A stretch of DNA of 64,000 nucleotides, taken from contig NZ_LFZW01000001.1 of NCBI RefSeq assembly GCF_001183985.1, positions 1,457,812 to 1,521,811 on the forward strand, given 5' to 3'. Of the stretch, positions 9,115 to 16,555 are shown one piece after another. Position 1 is the first letter of the stretch. The number at the start of each line of letters is the position of its first letter. The position numbers and the translations under genes are program-made. The notes beneath the pieces were generated by a model. It did no database searches. It was not told the DNA's origin and worked only from the letters and a program-made list of their open reading frames with translations. The stretch is from Peribacillus loiseleuriae (GTDB lineage: Bacteria > Bacillota > Bacilli > Bacillales > DSM-1321).

Positions 9115-9150
9115 TATATTACGGAATCGGAATATATGGACACGATGTGA
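9115..9150 (+). pseudogene. Decayed third copy of the tail-end motif
   Basis: The frame reads YITESEYMDTM and then stops, closely matching YITEDEYVETM of the gene at 8425-8703, with no start or upstream coding sequence. Probably the remnant of a duplicated or replaced tail-end gene. The remaining bases to 9311 show nothing else recognisable. Confidence 0.4.
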
Positions 9151-9326
9151 ATTGAGGAATCATCTATTAGTCAATAATTCTCAATAAAATAGTGCATTTA
9201 CAGGAGTAATTATTACTAATAGGATGAAGTTGTTGTGGCATAACAAAGCGATGGTTAAATTCTTACCCATTGTTGAAAATTATAGTAATCTCCTTCATAA
9301 TATAATGAGGTTTGGAGGAGTTTGAA

Positions 9327-9725
9327 TTGTTCGCAAACATTTTTCAACTTTCTGCTGGTATTCTGTTAGGGATTGCCAGTTTTATTGTTACAGACACATT
9401 TCAATTTCCTGTTTTCGGAAAACAGTTACCAGGATCATTAGAGCGATATAAGCAAACTTGGTTATTACGGATTGGTTTAATTTTATTAGTTATAGGCTAT
9501 ATATTTCCGATTTTAGATTTGGATTCCTTTTATATCGAGGATTATTTTGAAAGAATCATATTTAGTTTTGTATCGGTAACTACCCTTGTAATCAATGGGT
9601 ATATTATTGGATCTTTATTTGCTGAAAAAAATCACAAAAATGCTCCTGTAGTTGGTGACGTTGAATTAATAAAACCAGGAATGGTGGCTTTAGATTTTAG
9701 CGAAGAAAAGAATGAAAAACAATAA
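9327..9725 (+). CDS. Prophage membrane protein of unknown function
   Basis: 132 residues if translated from TTG 9327, which GGAGGAG precedes at a normal distance; TTG 9312 would place the ribosome binding site inside the gene. Three hydrophobic segments (about 6-22, 45-65, 78-98) are followed by a soluble acidic tail (ELIKPGMVALDFSEEKNEKQ). Located between tail genes and the holin. Family not recognised. Confidence 0.5.
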   Translation: MFANIFQLSAGILLGIASFIVTDTFQFPVFGKQLPGSLERYKQTWLLRIGLILLVIGYIFPILDLDSFYIEDYFERIIFSFVSVTTLVINGYIIGSLFAEKNHKNAPVVGDVELIKPGMVALDFSEEKNEKQ

Positions 9726-9740
9726 ATGTTTTGTTTAGTA

Positions 9741-9772
9741 AGAGTCCTTTTCTAGGGCTCTTTTTATTTTGA
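9741..9772 (+). terminator. Terminator before the holin gene
   Basis: AGAGTCC-TTTTCT-AGGGCTCT followed by a T-rich run. Confidence 0.55.
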
Positions 9773-9788
9773 GAAAAAGAGGTGAAAC

Positions 9789-10181
9789 ATGGAGAAAGCT
9801 ATTTTTTCAACAGCGTTTGGTTTTTTATCATGGTTAATTGGGGGATGGTCGCTTTTGTTGACTGTCCTTTTAATTTTGAATTTTTTAGACTTCATAACTG
9901 GAATGGCTGCATCCTGGGGGGATATCAATAGTAAACGGGGCTTTCAAGGCATCATCAAGAAAGGGCTCATGTGGGTTTGGATTGTCATTGCTAACCTTAT
10001 CTATTTAATCTTAGGCGAACAAGGCTTAGAAGCAGGACAAGTTATTCCTGATGCAGTGACAGTAATGTTCATATTAAACGAAATTGTGTCGCTTAGCGAA
10101 AATAGTGCCCGATTAGGTGTGGATATGCCTGAACCAATTAAAAAGGCTTTAGCAATATTTCAAAAGAGGGAAGGAAAATAA
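9789..10181 (+). CDS. Phage holin, toxin-secretion/lysis family (phage_holin_4)
   Basis: 130 residues. Features: several membrane segments (about 7-35 and 55-75), the conserved LNFLDFITGMAASW and NSKRGFQGIIKKGLMW stretches and a C-terminal 'LNEIVSLSENSARLG-DMPEPIKKAL' signature of the Cph1/phi-C31-like Bacillus holin family. It precedes the endolysin with a short gap, as usual for lysis cassettes. Function by family: timed permeabilisation of the cell membrane to release the endolysin. Confidence 0.9.
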   Translation: MEKAIFSTAFGFLSWLIGGWSLLLTVLLILNFLDFITGMAASWGDINSKRGFQGIIKKGLMWVWIVIANLIYLILGEQGLEAGQVIPDAVTVMFILNEIVSLSENSARLGVDMPEPIKKALAIFQKREGK

Positions 10182-10238
10182 GCTGTCCACACGGATGGCT
10201 TTTTTAATGCATACAAATAAAAATATGAGGTGATAAAG

Positions 10239-11057
10239 ATGAAAAAAATTAAAATTGATTCAGGCCACGGTGGAAAAGATTCGGGTGCAGTTGGAAATGG
10301 ATTGCTAGAGAAAAATCTCACTCTGGATATCTCAAAAGAAATGAAAAAGTATCTTGATGAAAATTATACAGGGCATGAAACGACTCTTACAAGGACAACA
10401 GATATCTTCATAGAACTATCAGAACGCGCCAACATTGCAAATAGAGACGGTTCAGATGTATTTATCTCCAATCACGTGAATGCTGGTGGTGGTACTGGAT
10501 ATGAGTCTTATATATACACAAAGCCAAGTTCAGGTTCAGTGAAATTACAAGAGAGTGTTAATGCTGAAGCTCTTGCTACTGCTAAAAAGTACGGATTAGG
10601 TGCTCATGGTATAGACAACAAACAAGGAAATTTAGCTGTTGTTCGTCAAACTAATATGCCTGCAGTATTAACTGAAATTGCTTATATTGACTCAAAAGAT
10701 GCTGAATTGCTAAAGAATAATAATTTCATCAAGGATATGGCTGCTGCATACGCGAGAGGAGTCGCAAAATATTTGAGTTTGCCAGTTAAGAAAATGCCAG
10801 TACCAATGGAGGAATCAAAAGTGGTAGAACGAGATATTAACAAAGTAAGTCCTTGGGCTGAAAAGAATTGGGAAGAGGCTGTAGCAAATGGTTACTTTGA
10901 TGGAACAAGACCTGGGGCAACAATAACGAGGGAAGAAGCTGCGGTTGTTATTAATCGTCTACGAAGTAATTTTTTAAAGTTAATTGGCAATAATACAAAT
11001 GATATAAAGGCGCTTGAAGCAAGGCTACAGGAGATTGAAAAAGAAGATAAAAAATAA
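10239..11057 (+). CDS. N-acetylmuramoyl-L-alanine amidase (endolysin)
   Basis: 272 residues from ATG 10239, with GAGGTGATAAAG just upstream. The catalytic Amidase_3 domain spans about 1-178 with zinc ligands and catalytic residues visible: H10 (DSGHGGKDSGA), E24 (LLEKNL), H79 (SNHVNA) and E146 (TEIAYI). The C-terminal part (about 205-245, SPWAEKNWEEAV...TREEAAVVINRL) is an SLH-like wall-binding segment common in Bacillus prophage amidases. It cleaves the bond between MurNAc and the stem peptide during lysis. Confidence 0.92.
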   Translation: MKKIKIDSGHGGKDSGAVGNGLLEKNLTLDISKEMKKYLDENYTGHETTLTRTTDIFIELSERANIANRDGSDVFISNHVNAGGGTGYESYIYTKPSSGSVKLQESVNAEALATAKKYGLGAHGIDNKQGNLAVVRQTNMPAVLTEIAYIDSKDAELLKNNNFIKDMAAAYARGVAKYLSLPVKKMPVPMEESKVVERDINKVSPWAEKNWEEAVANGYFDGTRPGATITREEAAVVINRLRSNFLKLIGNNTNDIKALEARLQEIEKEDKK

Positions 11058-11130
11058 AAAATCTTACTCAATTAATGTTTGTTTCTTTGTAGAATGGGGT
11101 AAATAATAAATACCCCTGTGATCCATATGC

Positions 11131-11162
11131 TTAAGCCCTTCTCTTAATTGAGAGGGGTGAAT
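11131..11162. repeat. Cassette hairpin H1 (bidirectional terminator-like)
   Basis: AAGCCCTTCTC-TTAATT-GAGAGGGGTG followed by a T-run. First of four near-identical hairpins at 11131, 11252, 12473 and 14745 that separate the accessory genes of this prophage. Confidence 0.7.
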
Positions 11163-11251
11163 TTTTTGTGTATAAAGCTAATATAGTTGGTAATCATAAT
11201 AACGTGCCTGTCAGTACACGCAAGAACGAAACAAAAATAAGACAAACAAGG

Positions 11252-11279
11252 AGCCCTTCTCTTAATCGAGAGGGGCTTA
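11252..11279. repeat. Cassette hairpin H2
   Basis: AGCCCTTCTC-TTAATC-GAGAGGGGCTT; overlaps the stop codon of the minus-strand gene that ends at 11277, so it probably terminates that operon. Confidence 0.7.
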
Positions 11280-11639
11280 TCCTGTTGAATCTTTCTGCAA
11301 ATATAACCTTAACAATTCCTCAGTTCTATTCCTCAATCGCGGATTGAAATAATTATGATGTTCTTCGACGCCTTTGTATATAAATGAGTACATCGTGAAA
11401 TCAGCATCTCTTTTAATTTCTGCTAGTTTAATTTTTTCCTTATGTAAATGGTCCTCGGCATTTTTTAAATCTTTCCGTACAGTCACAATTGCATTCTCAA
11501 CTATATCCACATAGGGTGATTTTATTTTAAAAGATCCTTGTTCAATCAAAACTTTATCTCGTTCCAGTATTTTAAGCAGCATTGGTAAATACAAAGCTGT
11601 TTCTATAATTTCTCTGTCATTCTCAGGAATCCTAGTCAT
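11277..11639 (-). CDS. Conserved Bacillus prophage protein of unknown function
   Basis: 120 residues, mostly helical. It starts with MTRIPENDREIIETALYLPM and has a charged central helix (KNAEDHLHKEKIKLAEIKRDA). It overlaps the upstream YolD-like gene by 8 bases, so it is the second gene of an SOS-box-controlled operon. Such proteins often accompany YolD in Bacillus prophages; no biochemical role is known to me. No nuclease or DNA-binding motif is evident. Confidence 0.6.
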   Translation of the reverse strand: MTRIPENDREIIETALYLPMLLKILERDKVLIEQGSFKIKSPYVDIVENAIVTVRKDLKNAEDHLHKEKIKLAEIKRDADFTMYSFIYKGVEEHHNYFNPRLRNRTEELLRLYLQKDSTG

Positions 11640-11892
11640 GGTTATACCTTTCTACAGCTACTACACAATCGAGTTCAATCTTAATGTCCCCGCTTAGTAA
11701 ATCCAGTATTAAATACTTCATTTGCCTATCTACTTTGCTAACAATACCTATATTATTGACTAGTTTATCAGCCTTCCAATAGGTAATACGAACGGGCAAA
11801 GTGTAGTTGAGGGATTCCATTACTGCAATACCGATTTGTTTATATACTTGCTCCTCTAACACCGTCTTCTTTAAAATTTCATTTCTTATCAA
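11632..11892 (-). CDS. YolD-like family protein
   Basis: 86 residues from a TTG start at 11892, chosen because AAAGGAGATGA precedes it; an upstream ATG at 11928 would lie in the promoter. The C-terminal half has the YolD pattern 'ESLNYTLPVRITYWKADKLVNNIGIVSKVDRQMKYL'. YolD genes usually sit with UvrX/ImuB-like error-prone polymerases and are LexA-controlled; here no polymerase is present but an SOS-box-like site lies in its promoter. Function probably DNA-damage related (family inference). Confidence 0.7.
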   Translation of the reverse strand: MIRNEILKKTVLEEQVYKQIGIAVMESLNYTLPVRITYWKADKLVNNIGIVSKVDRQMKYLILDLLSGDIKIELDCVVAVERYNHD

Positions 11893-11896
11893 ATAA

Positions 11897-11972
11897 TCAT
11901 CTCCTTTTTTATTATTATATACAAACAAATGTTCGAAAACAACTTGAAAACAAACGAACGTTCGTATAAAAT
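11897..11972. promoter_or_regulatory. Divergent promoters, each with an SOS (LexA) box
   Basis: Two sites fit the Bacillus LexA box CGAAC-N4-GTTCG with one change each: CAAACAAATGTTCG (11922-11935) and CAAACGAACGTTCG (11951-11964). The leftward promoter reads TTGTTT-17 bp-TATAAT and the rightward one TTGAAA (11944-11949)-17 bp-TAAAAT (11967-11972). Each box falls in the spacer between -35 and -10, an efficient place for repression. Confidence 0.75.
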
Positions 11973-11996
11973 GATGGTAATAAAGGAGTTGGTAAA

Positions 11997-12221
11997 ATGT
12001 TGGGATTATTCATTGCGTCACTAGAAAAGCAAATACCTGTAGAAATTATGTATATGAATAACAAGGGAGTCGTTACAGATCGTCTAATTATCGTAAAGGG
12101 GATAGATGAGAAGTTCATTCGTGCTTATTGTCTTAAGAAAAGGCAACCAAGATTATTTATAAAATCCAACATTTTATCAGCTGCTAAACCACGGATAAGA
12201 AAAGGAGTAAATCATGCTTAA
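11997..12221 (+). CDS. Small WYL-like domain protein
   Basis: 74 residues from ATG with AAAGGAG upstream. The pattern 'KQIPVEIMYMNNKGVVTDRLI-VKGIDEKFIRAYCLKKRQPRLFIKSNILSA' is the ligand-binding-like beta core of WYL domains, without an HTH. It overlaps the LexA-domain gene by 8 bases and shares its SOS-box promoter. WYL domains often sense nucleic acids or nucleotides; here it could act with the LexA-like protein, which is inference. Confidence 0.6.
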   Translation: MLGLFIASLEKQIPVEIMYMNNKGVVTDRLIIVKGIDEKFIRAYCLKKRQPRLFIKSNILSAAKPRIRKGVNHA

Positions 12222-12453
12222 TAATCTTACAACTAGACAACAGAGTATATTTGACACAATCAAAAATCATCTTTCAAATAAAGGATATCCACCTTCAATT
12301 AGAGATATCGGAAAAGAAGTGGGCTTGAAATCATCTAGCACAGTCTCAGGTCATTTAGTTAAGCTAAGGGACAAAGGGCTAATTGATTGGGAGGAAGGGA
12401 AACCGAGGACGCTACATGTAATAAGTAAAGAGGATAATGAAGTCCTTGTTTAA
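12214..12453 (+). CDS. LexA N-terminal DNA-binding domain protein, no protease domain
   Basis: 79 residues, the size of the LexA winged-helix domain alone (LTTRQQSIFDTIKNHLSNKGYPPSIRDIGKEVGL, then SSSTVSGHLVKLRDKGLI). Full-length LexA is about 205 residues and carries an autocleavage site and a Ser/Lys dyad; none is present, and a hairpin follows the stop, so it does not look like a fresh truncation. It could bind SOS boxes without being inactivated by RecA. ATG start has AAAGGAG upstream. Confidence 0.75.
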   Translation: MLNNLTTRQQSIFDTIKNHLSNKGYPPSIRDIGKEVGLKSSSTVSGHLVKLRDKGLIDWEEGKPRTLHVISKEDNEVLV

Positions 12454-12472
12454 ATAGATAATTTGCATAAAA

Positions 12473-12500
12473 AGAGCCCTTCTCTTAGTTGAGAGGGGCA
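12473..12500. repeat. Cassette hairpin H3
   Basis: GAGCCCTTCTC-TTAGTT-GAGAGGGGC; ends the LexA-like operon and precedes the AT-rich three-gene cassette. Confidence 0.7.
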
Positions 12501-12676
12501 ACGTATATCTGTTAATATAAAATAAAGAATTCAGAAAAAAGGATAAATAAGTTTGTTGTAGAATAAATTAATTTAGCAAATTAGGTTTAAAATAAATCAT
12601 TGGGGTAGTATACTTTACAAGTTGGAATAGGCATTTTTTTAAGTAATATACTATAGATTTTTAGAGGAGTTTTTTT

Positions 12677-13150
12677 ATGGATGAATATGGAAAAATATTC
12701 CGTAAGTATTCTAATGATAAACTGAATATTTGCATGGAATCCTATAATCCAGATGTAGAAAAATATCATGAAGTTATATTAAGAATGAAAGCCAAAAGTT
12801 ATAAACAAGTAATCATTAATTCAGAACTAATGATAGAAATACTAAATGCGGTTATTATGAACGAAGGGTACATATTAGGTATAAACTTCACAGATAATAC
12901 AGACGAAAATTTAAAAATAGATGTAAAAAATTTCGTGTTAAAAATTAGAAAAGATCGTTTGCAATTTATAAATTTAAAGGAACTCTTAAAATGGGCTCTA
13001 GATAATAACTCTATAGATATTTTTAATATTGAATTATATTATAACAAAATCCATTATACTGTTTATTCAAACGGATTGATAATGGGTAATAAATTGAATT
13101 TAATTTTCGAAGATATTATTGAGAAAGTTTTAGATAATTACTTATCATGA
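12677..13150 (+). CDS. Unknown protein 1 of AT-rich three-gene cassette
   Basis: 157 residues, soluble, no recognised domain. AGAGGAG lies upstream of the ATG. Alternating strands and helices (VIINSELMIEILNAVIMNEGYILGI), lysine-, asparagine- and isoleucine-rich as expected from very AT-rich codon use. It overlaps the next gene by 4 bases (ATGA), so the cassette is translated as a unit. Base composition is visibly lower in GC than the tail genes, suggesting separate acquisition. Confidence 0.6.
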   Translation: MDEYGKIFRKYSNDKLNICMESYNPDVEKYHEVILRMKAKSYKQVIINSELMIEILNAVIMNEGYILGINFTDNTDENLKIDVKNFVLKIRKDRLQFINLKELLKWALDNNSIDIFNIELYYNKIHYTVYSNGLIMGNKLNLIFEDIIEKVLDNYLS

Positions 13151-13782
13151 CAGAATTAAAAAAAGATATACAAAAAGAATTTAAAAATTATTTGAAAAAT
13201 CTGATAGTTCTTATTTTCACAGTAATTCCTCTCTATTTTGAAATATCACTTGCAGAAAAGTTCATTAATTCACAAAATGATAAACTCCTATGGTTTATGG
13301 ATTTGGGTATTTATAATTTTATTTTTTCAATAATTGCATCTACATTCATGTATTTTTATTCTTCTTTAAAAACAACAATTGAAATTAAATTGTTTTATAC
13401 TGAAGATAAACTTAAAAATGTAAAGATAAAACATAATGAAAACAAACAAATAATATTAGAAATTACAGCTAAAGGTAAAAGGAAAAACATTCCTGGTGAA
13501 ATGGTGTTAAATTATCCTGATTGGTTAGATATGCAAATAAAGGGCCGACCTTATTTGACCTCACTAGATGAGCAGAATCAATATGTTTTAGATTTGCAAA
13601 AAATGTTCAATCAACAAAAAGAAATCAATCAAACCAAGGAAATAGCTATTGATTTAATTGGTAATGGCAACCCTGAAGAAAAAAATTCAATTGAGATTAT
13701 CCCTGAGTTAACAAAGGGAAATAGAAATCCTCTAAGAAGAGTTAAATTTCAAGGATTGAAAATAGAAATAAAGGGGAATTGA
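13147..13782 (+). CDS. Unknown membrane protein 2 of AT-rich three-gene cassette
   Basis: 211 residues. Two membrane segments near the N-terminus (about 19-38 and 52-73) form a hairpin; the remaining 135 residues are soluble and probably face the cytoplasm, beta-rich at first (IKHNENKQIILEITAKGKRK) and charged later. Layout resembles membrane-anchored effectors of phage-exclusion systems, but no homologue is recognised. Coupled to both neighbours. Confidence 0.55.
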   Translation: MTELKKDIQKEFKNYLKNLIVLIFTVIPLYFEISLAEKFINSQNDKLLWFMDLGIYNFIFSIIASTFMYFYSSLKTTIEIKLFYTEDKLKNVKIKHNENKQIILEITAKGKRKNIPGEMVLNYPDWLDMQIKGRPYLTSLDEQNQYVLDLQKMFNQQKEINQTKEIAIDLIGNGNPEEKNSIEIIPELTKGNRNPLRRVKFQGLKIEIKGN

Positions 13783-13784
13783 GC

Positions 13785-14720
13785 ATGTCTTTATCTAGGT
13801 GGTCAGATAATACAGAAAAATCTATGGAAGAAATAATATCAAATATGCTGAATTACGAAGAATGGAACATATCAGTTACAGATCCATTAACTGATGAAGA
13901 TTTACGTTACAATATTACGAAGGCTTTTGAAAATAATAAAGTAATAGAGTTAAATGGCGCAGAAATTAATTACAATATAATAAATTATGAATATGAAAGA
14001 GTTAGAACGGGAGAAGAATCCAATGAAATGCGTTCCTCCAGAATACACTCAATAGCAGGTTACATAATTGTTTATTCTGATAATGTAAGAACGCAATATA
14101 TTACTAATAAACCTAATAATGACACTACAAAAACTGTTTTAAGGAAAATAAATAATTATACTAGTCAAGGAGAAATTAAAAGTAACCCCTTTCAAATAAC
14201 TGAGGATTTCTTTATCTGGATGATTTCTAAAGTGTTAAACTCTACTAATGAGTCTATCGATGAGTCCTCACATCTAGTTATAAAAAAGATTGTTGGGTTC
14301 AAGGGGTCATCACATGATCAGTTGGCCGAAGTAATTGGATCCGGAAACCGAATTATGAATGCACTAAGTACCCTTGCATTTCTTTTTGAAAACGAAGAAG
14401 TCACATATGTAAAGCCTGTTATAGAGTATAAAAGTCATACGATAGAGCTTTTTTTAAAGCTAAGTGGATCTATTGACATAAATTTTGAAAATTACTTAGG
14501 GGACTATTTTATGGACCCACCCGAAGAATTAACTGCAAAAGTGGTTTTAATGGTTGCGCTAGAATCTATTCCGAATATTATAGATAGTTATGGTAATGAT
14601 ATCGCTAATGAAAATTGGTCGATTAACCAAAAAATTGAATTAATCAAGGGTATTGGAGAGAGTATACAGGCTAAAGTTAATGAAAAAGTAAGTCGATTGT
14701 CAAATACAGGAGATTTTTAA
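13785..14720 (+). CDS. Unknown protein 3 of AT-rich three-gene cassette
   Basis: 311 residues from ATG 13785 (AAGGGG 8 bases upstream; the alternative TTG 13779 overlaps the previous gene). No membrane segment. The N-terminal half is beta-rich; residues about 150-220 contain a helical stretch (ESSHLVIKKIVGFKGSSHDQ); the C-terminus is helical. No Walker, nuclease or TIR motif is visible. Followed by hairpin H4. Could be a sensor or a partner of the membrane protein. Confidence 0.55.
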   Translation: MSLSRWSDNTEKSMEEIISNMLNYEEWNISVTDPLTDEDLRYNITKAFENNKVIELNGAEINYNIINYEYERVRTGEESNEMRSSRIHSIAGYIIVYSDNVRTQYITNKPNNDTTKTVLRKINNYTSQGEIKSNPFQITEDFFIWMISKVLNSTNESIDESSHLVIKKIVGFKGSSHDQLAEVIGSGNRIMNALSTLAFLFENEEVTYVKPVIEYKSHTIELFLKLSGSIDINFENYLGDYFMDPPEELTAKVVLMVALESIPNIIDSYGNDIANENWSINQKIELIKGIGESIQAKVNEKVSRLSNTGDF

Positions 14721-14744
14721 GGAAATTCGTAAATGTGTAGTGTA

Positions 14745-14776
14745 AAAGCCCTTCTCTAATCGAGATGGGCTTATTT
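14745..14776. repeat. Cassette hairpin H4
   Basis: AAGCCCTTCTC-TAATC-GAGATGGGCTT followed by ATTT; lies between the convergent three-gene cassette and the regulator gene. Confidence 0.7.
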
Positions 14777-14782
14777 CCCCTT

Positions 14783-14992
14783 TTAAAACTCCTTCGCGTC
14801 CACAAGATATCCCCATAATTCTTCTACACTCTTATTCAAAGTACGGCCAATCTTTAAAGCTACAGGTAAAGTAGGCACTGATTTTCCCCTTACAATTAAA
14901 CTGAAAGTTCCTTGTGAGATACCTGCCTTTTTAGCAATAAACCCCTGTTTAATTCCGTTTTCTTTTAAGATCATTTGTAATTTCGTCTCCAT
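14783..14992 (-). CDS. Cro/CI-type HTH transcriptional regulator
   Basis: 69 residues, one XRE-type helix-turn-helix domain: IKQGFIAKKAGISQGTFSLIVRGKSVPTLPVALKIGRTLNKSVEELW. No extra ligand or cleavage domain. It faces the FtsK-like operon, and a 9-bp-arm inverted repeat lies in the shared intergenic region, so autoregulation and control of the divergent operon are likely. Start ATG at 14992 with a GGTGAT site. Confidence 0.85.
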   Translation of the reverse strand: METKLQMILKENGIKQGFIAKKAGISQGTFSLIVRGKSVPTLPVALKIGRTLNKSVEELWGYLVDAKEF

Positions 14993-15027
14993 ATCATCAC
15001 CTGTATTTAATGTTCAACAAAAAAACT

Positions 15028-15062
15028 GTTTGTCCTTTAAAAATAATTGTTTTAGGACAAAC
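15028..15062. promoter_or_regulatory. Inverted repeat, probable operator of the HTH regulator
   Basis: GTTTGTCCT and AGGACAAAC form perfect 9-base arms separated by 17 AT-rich bases, between the divergent regulator gene and the FtsK-like operon. Spacing is suited to binding by a dimer pair. Confidence 0.55.
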
Positions 15063-15256
15063 ATCACCCTTAATATACATTTATCAATACAGAAACAGCT
15101 TCACAATACTATTCGTCTTACATATTCATTCTCAAATACACCTAGCGAACATGTAAGTGAATCTTACAAGTTTAGTCATATCAACAGATTGAACACTTCT
15201 TTTAGAATTCGTTTACGGTGAAGCTATTTATTATAAATAATAAACGAGGTGAAGAA

Positions 15257-16555
15257 ATGCTGTTTGAAATTCTCTCTACTTCTGTTGCTGCTGGATTGGT
15301 TGGAATGAGCTATTTGAAAACATCACAATTGGATGATGGAGAAAAGATTAAGAAGATTGCTTTTAATTGTGGCCTCTACGTGAAAGAGGGGAAGGAGATC
15401 AAAGCTATGCAATTGTATAGAAAGAAAAAGCGCGATTGGGGAATGGAATACATTTACCGAATACCACTAGGCTTATCTCTCGCTGATTTTAAGAAGAGAA
15501 CTGAACATCTAAGGGATGGGCTAAACAACAGGAAGAATCCTATTGATTTGCAAGCATTTTTACAAATTGATTTCAAAGAAAATCTTTTACAGCAAATAAA
15601 GCAAATCTTTAAGTATCGTTATGTATCTGATAAGGATATTGAGCTTAGTTATGACGGTATGCTTCATATCAAGGTACTGGATCGACACATGCCTAACCAA
15701 ATATATTTCGAAGAAGCTATGCTTGGTCAATGTATCGACTGGGAAATTCCTTTGGGAGAATCAAGATATGGTTTTCTACATCATGACATGGAGCGTGGCC
15801 ATATCACACTAGCTGGGGCAACCAGGAAGGGGAAAACCGTTTTTCTTAAGCTCCTTATCACTTCGTTGATAAACCAAAACCCAGATAACACAAAGCTCAC
15901 TCTAATTGATTTAAAAGGAGGTCTTGCCTTCTCAAGATTCAAGAATGCGAAGCAAGTAGAAATGGTTGCTACGGACTTAGATAGCGCCTTGGTTGCTTTG
16001 AAGCAGGTAAAAAAGGAAATGGAGCAGATGAAAGGATGGTTCGATAAAAATGGATGCGAAGACATTAAAGAAGCTGGGATTGATCTTAGACATTTCATTA
16101 TTGTTGATGAAGCAGCACAAATCTCGCCAAACATCCTCACAGGGAAAGAAGAAAAGGAAAAAGCGCGGCAATGTGAAGAAGCGCTCTCGGAAATAGCTCG
16201 TATTGGAGCAGGGCTAGGATATCGCCTCATTTACTGCAGCCAATACCCTACGGCAGACGTTATGAACAAACAGATCAAACAGAATTGTGATACGGTCATT
16301 ACTTATAAATTGCGTGATGCAGTTGCTTCACGAGTGGTCCTTGATGAGTCCGGAGCTGAATCATTACCAGTTCCAGGGCGGGCCATTTATAAGACACCAG
16401 ATGGTGTACAGATCATACAGACTCCATTTATTGAAAATAAAACAATCGAGAAAATCATTAAACCTCATATCGTTATCAAAGCTAGGAAGGAGGATGCCAT
16501 CATTGAAGAACCAACAACGCATCGAGGAAATACTTTTGAGCTTGAAGAAATGTGA
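15257..16555 (+). CDS. FtsK/SpoIIIE-family DNA translocase-like ATPase
   Basis: 432 residues from ATG 15257 (site GAGGTGAAG). Walker A GATRKGKT at about 187-194 and Walker B FIIVDEAAQ at about 280-288, followed by an 'IARIGAGLGYRLIYCSQYPTADV' arginine-finger/sensor region. An N-terminal 180-residue region has one hydrophobic segment at the start. Resembles coupling-type FtsK proteins of Gram-positive conjugative elements and some Bacillus prophages rather than chromosomal FtsK (no DNA-binding gamma domain). Overlaps the next gene. Confidence 0.82.
   Translation: MLFEILSTSVAAGLVGMSYLKTSQLDDGEKIKKIAFNCGLYVKEGKEIKAMQLYRKKKRDWGMEYIYRIPLGLSLADFKKRTEHLRDGLNNRKNPIDLQAFLQIDFKENLLQQIKQIFKYRYVSDKDIELSYDGMLHIKVLDRHMPNQIYFEEAMLGQCIDWEIPLGESRYGFLHHDMERGHITLAGATRKGKTVFLKLLITSLINQNPDNTKLTLIDLKGGLAFSRFKNAKQVEMVATDLDSALVALKQVKKEMEQMKGWFDKNGCEDIKEAGIDLRHFIIVDEAAQISPNILTGKEEKEKARQCEEALSEIARIGAGLGYRLIYCSQYPTADVMNKQIKQNCDTVITYKLRDAVASRVVLDESGAESLPVPGRAIYKTPDGVQIIQTPFIENKTIEKIIKPHIVIKARKEDAIIEEPTTHRGNTFELEEM

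Noticed and set aside
11997-12453. A frameshifted full-length LexA with a C-terminal protease further downstream
   Set aside because: No Ala-Gly cleavage site or Ser/Lys dyad frame exists after 12453; a terminator-like hairpin follows directly.
15030-15221. Open frame of 63 codons on the plus strand upstream of the FtsK-like gene
   Set aside because: It runs through the inverted-repeat operator and promoter region, lacks a start signal and has biased Ser/Asn/His composition of non-coding AT-rich DNA.
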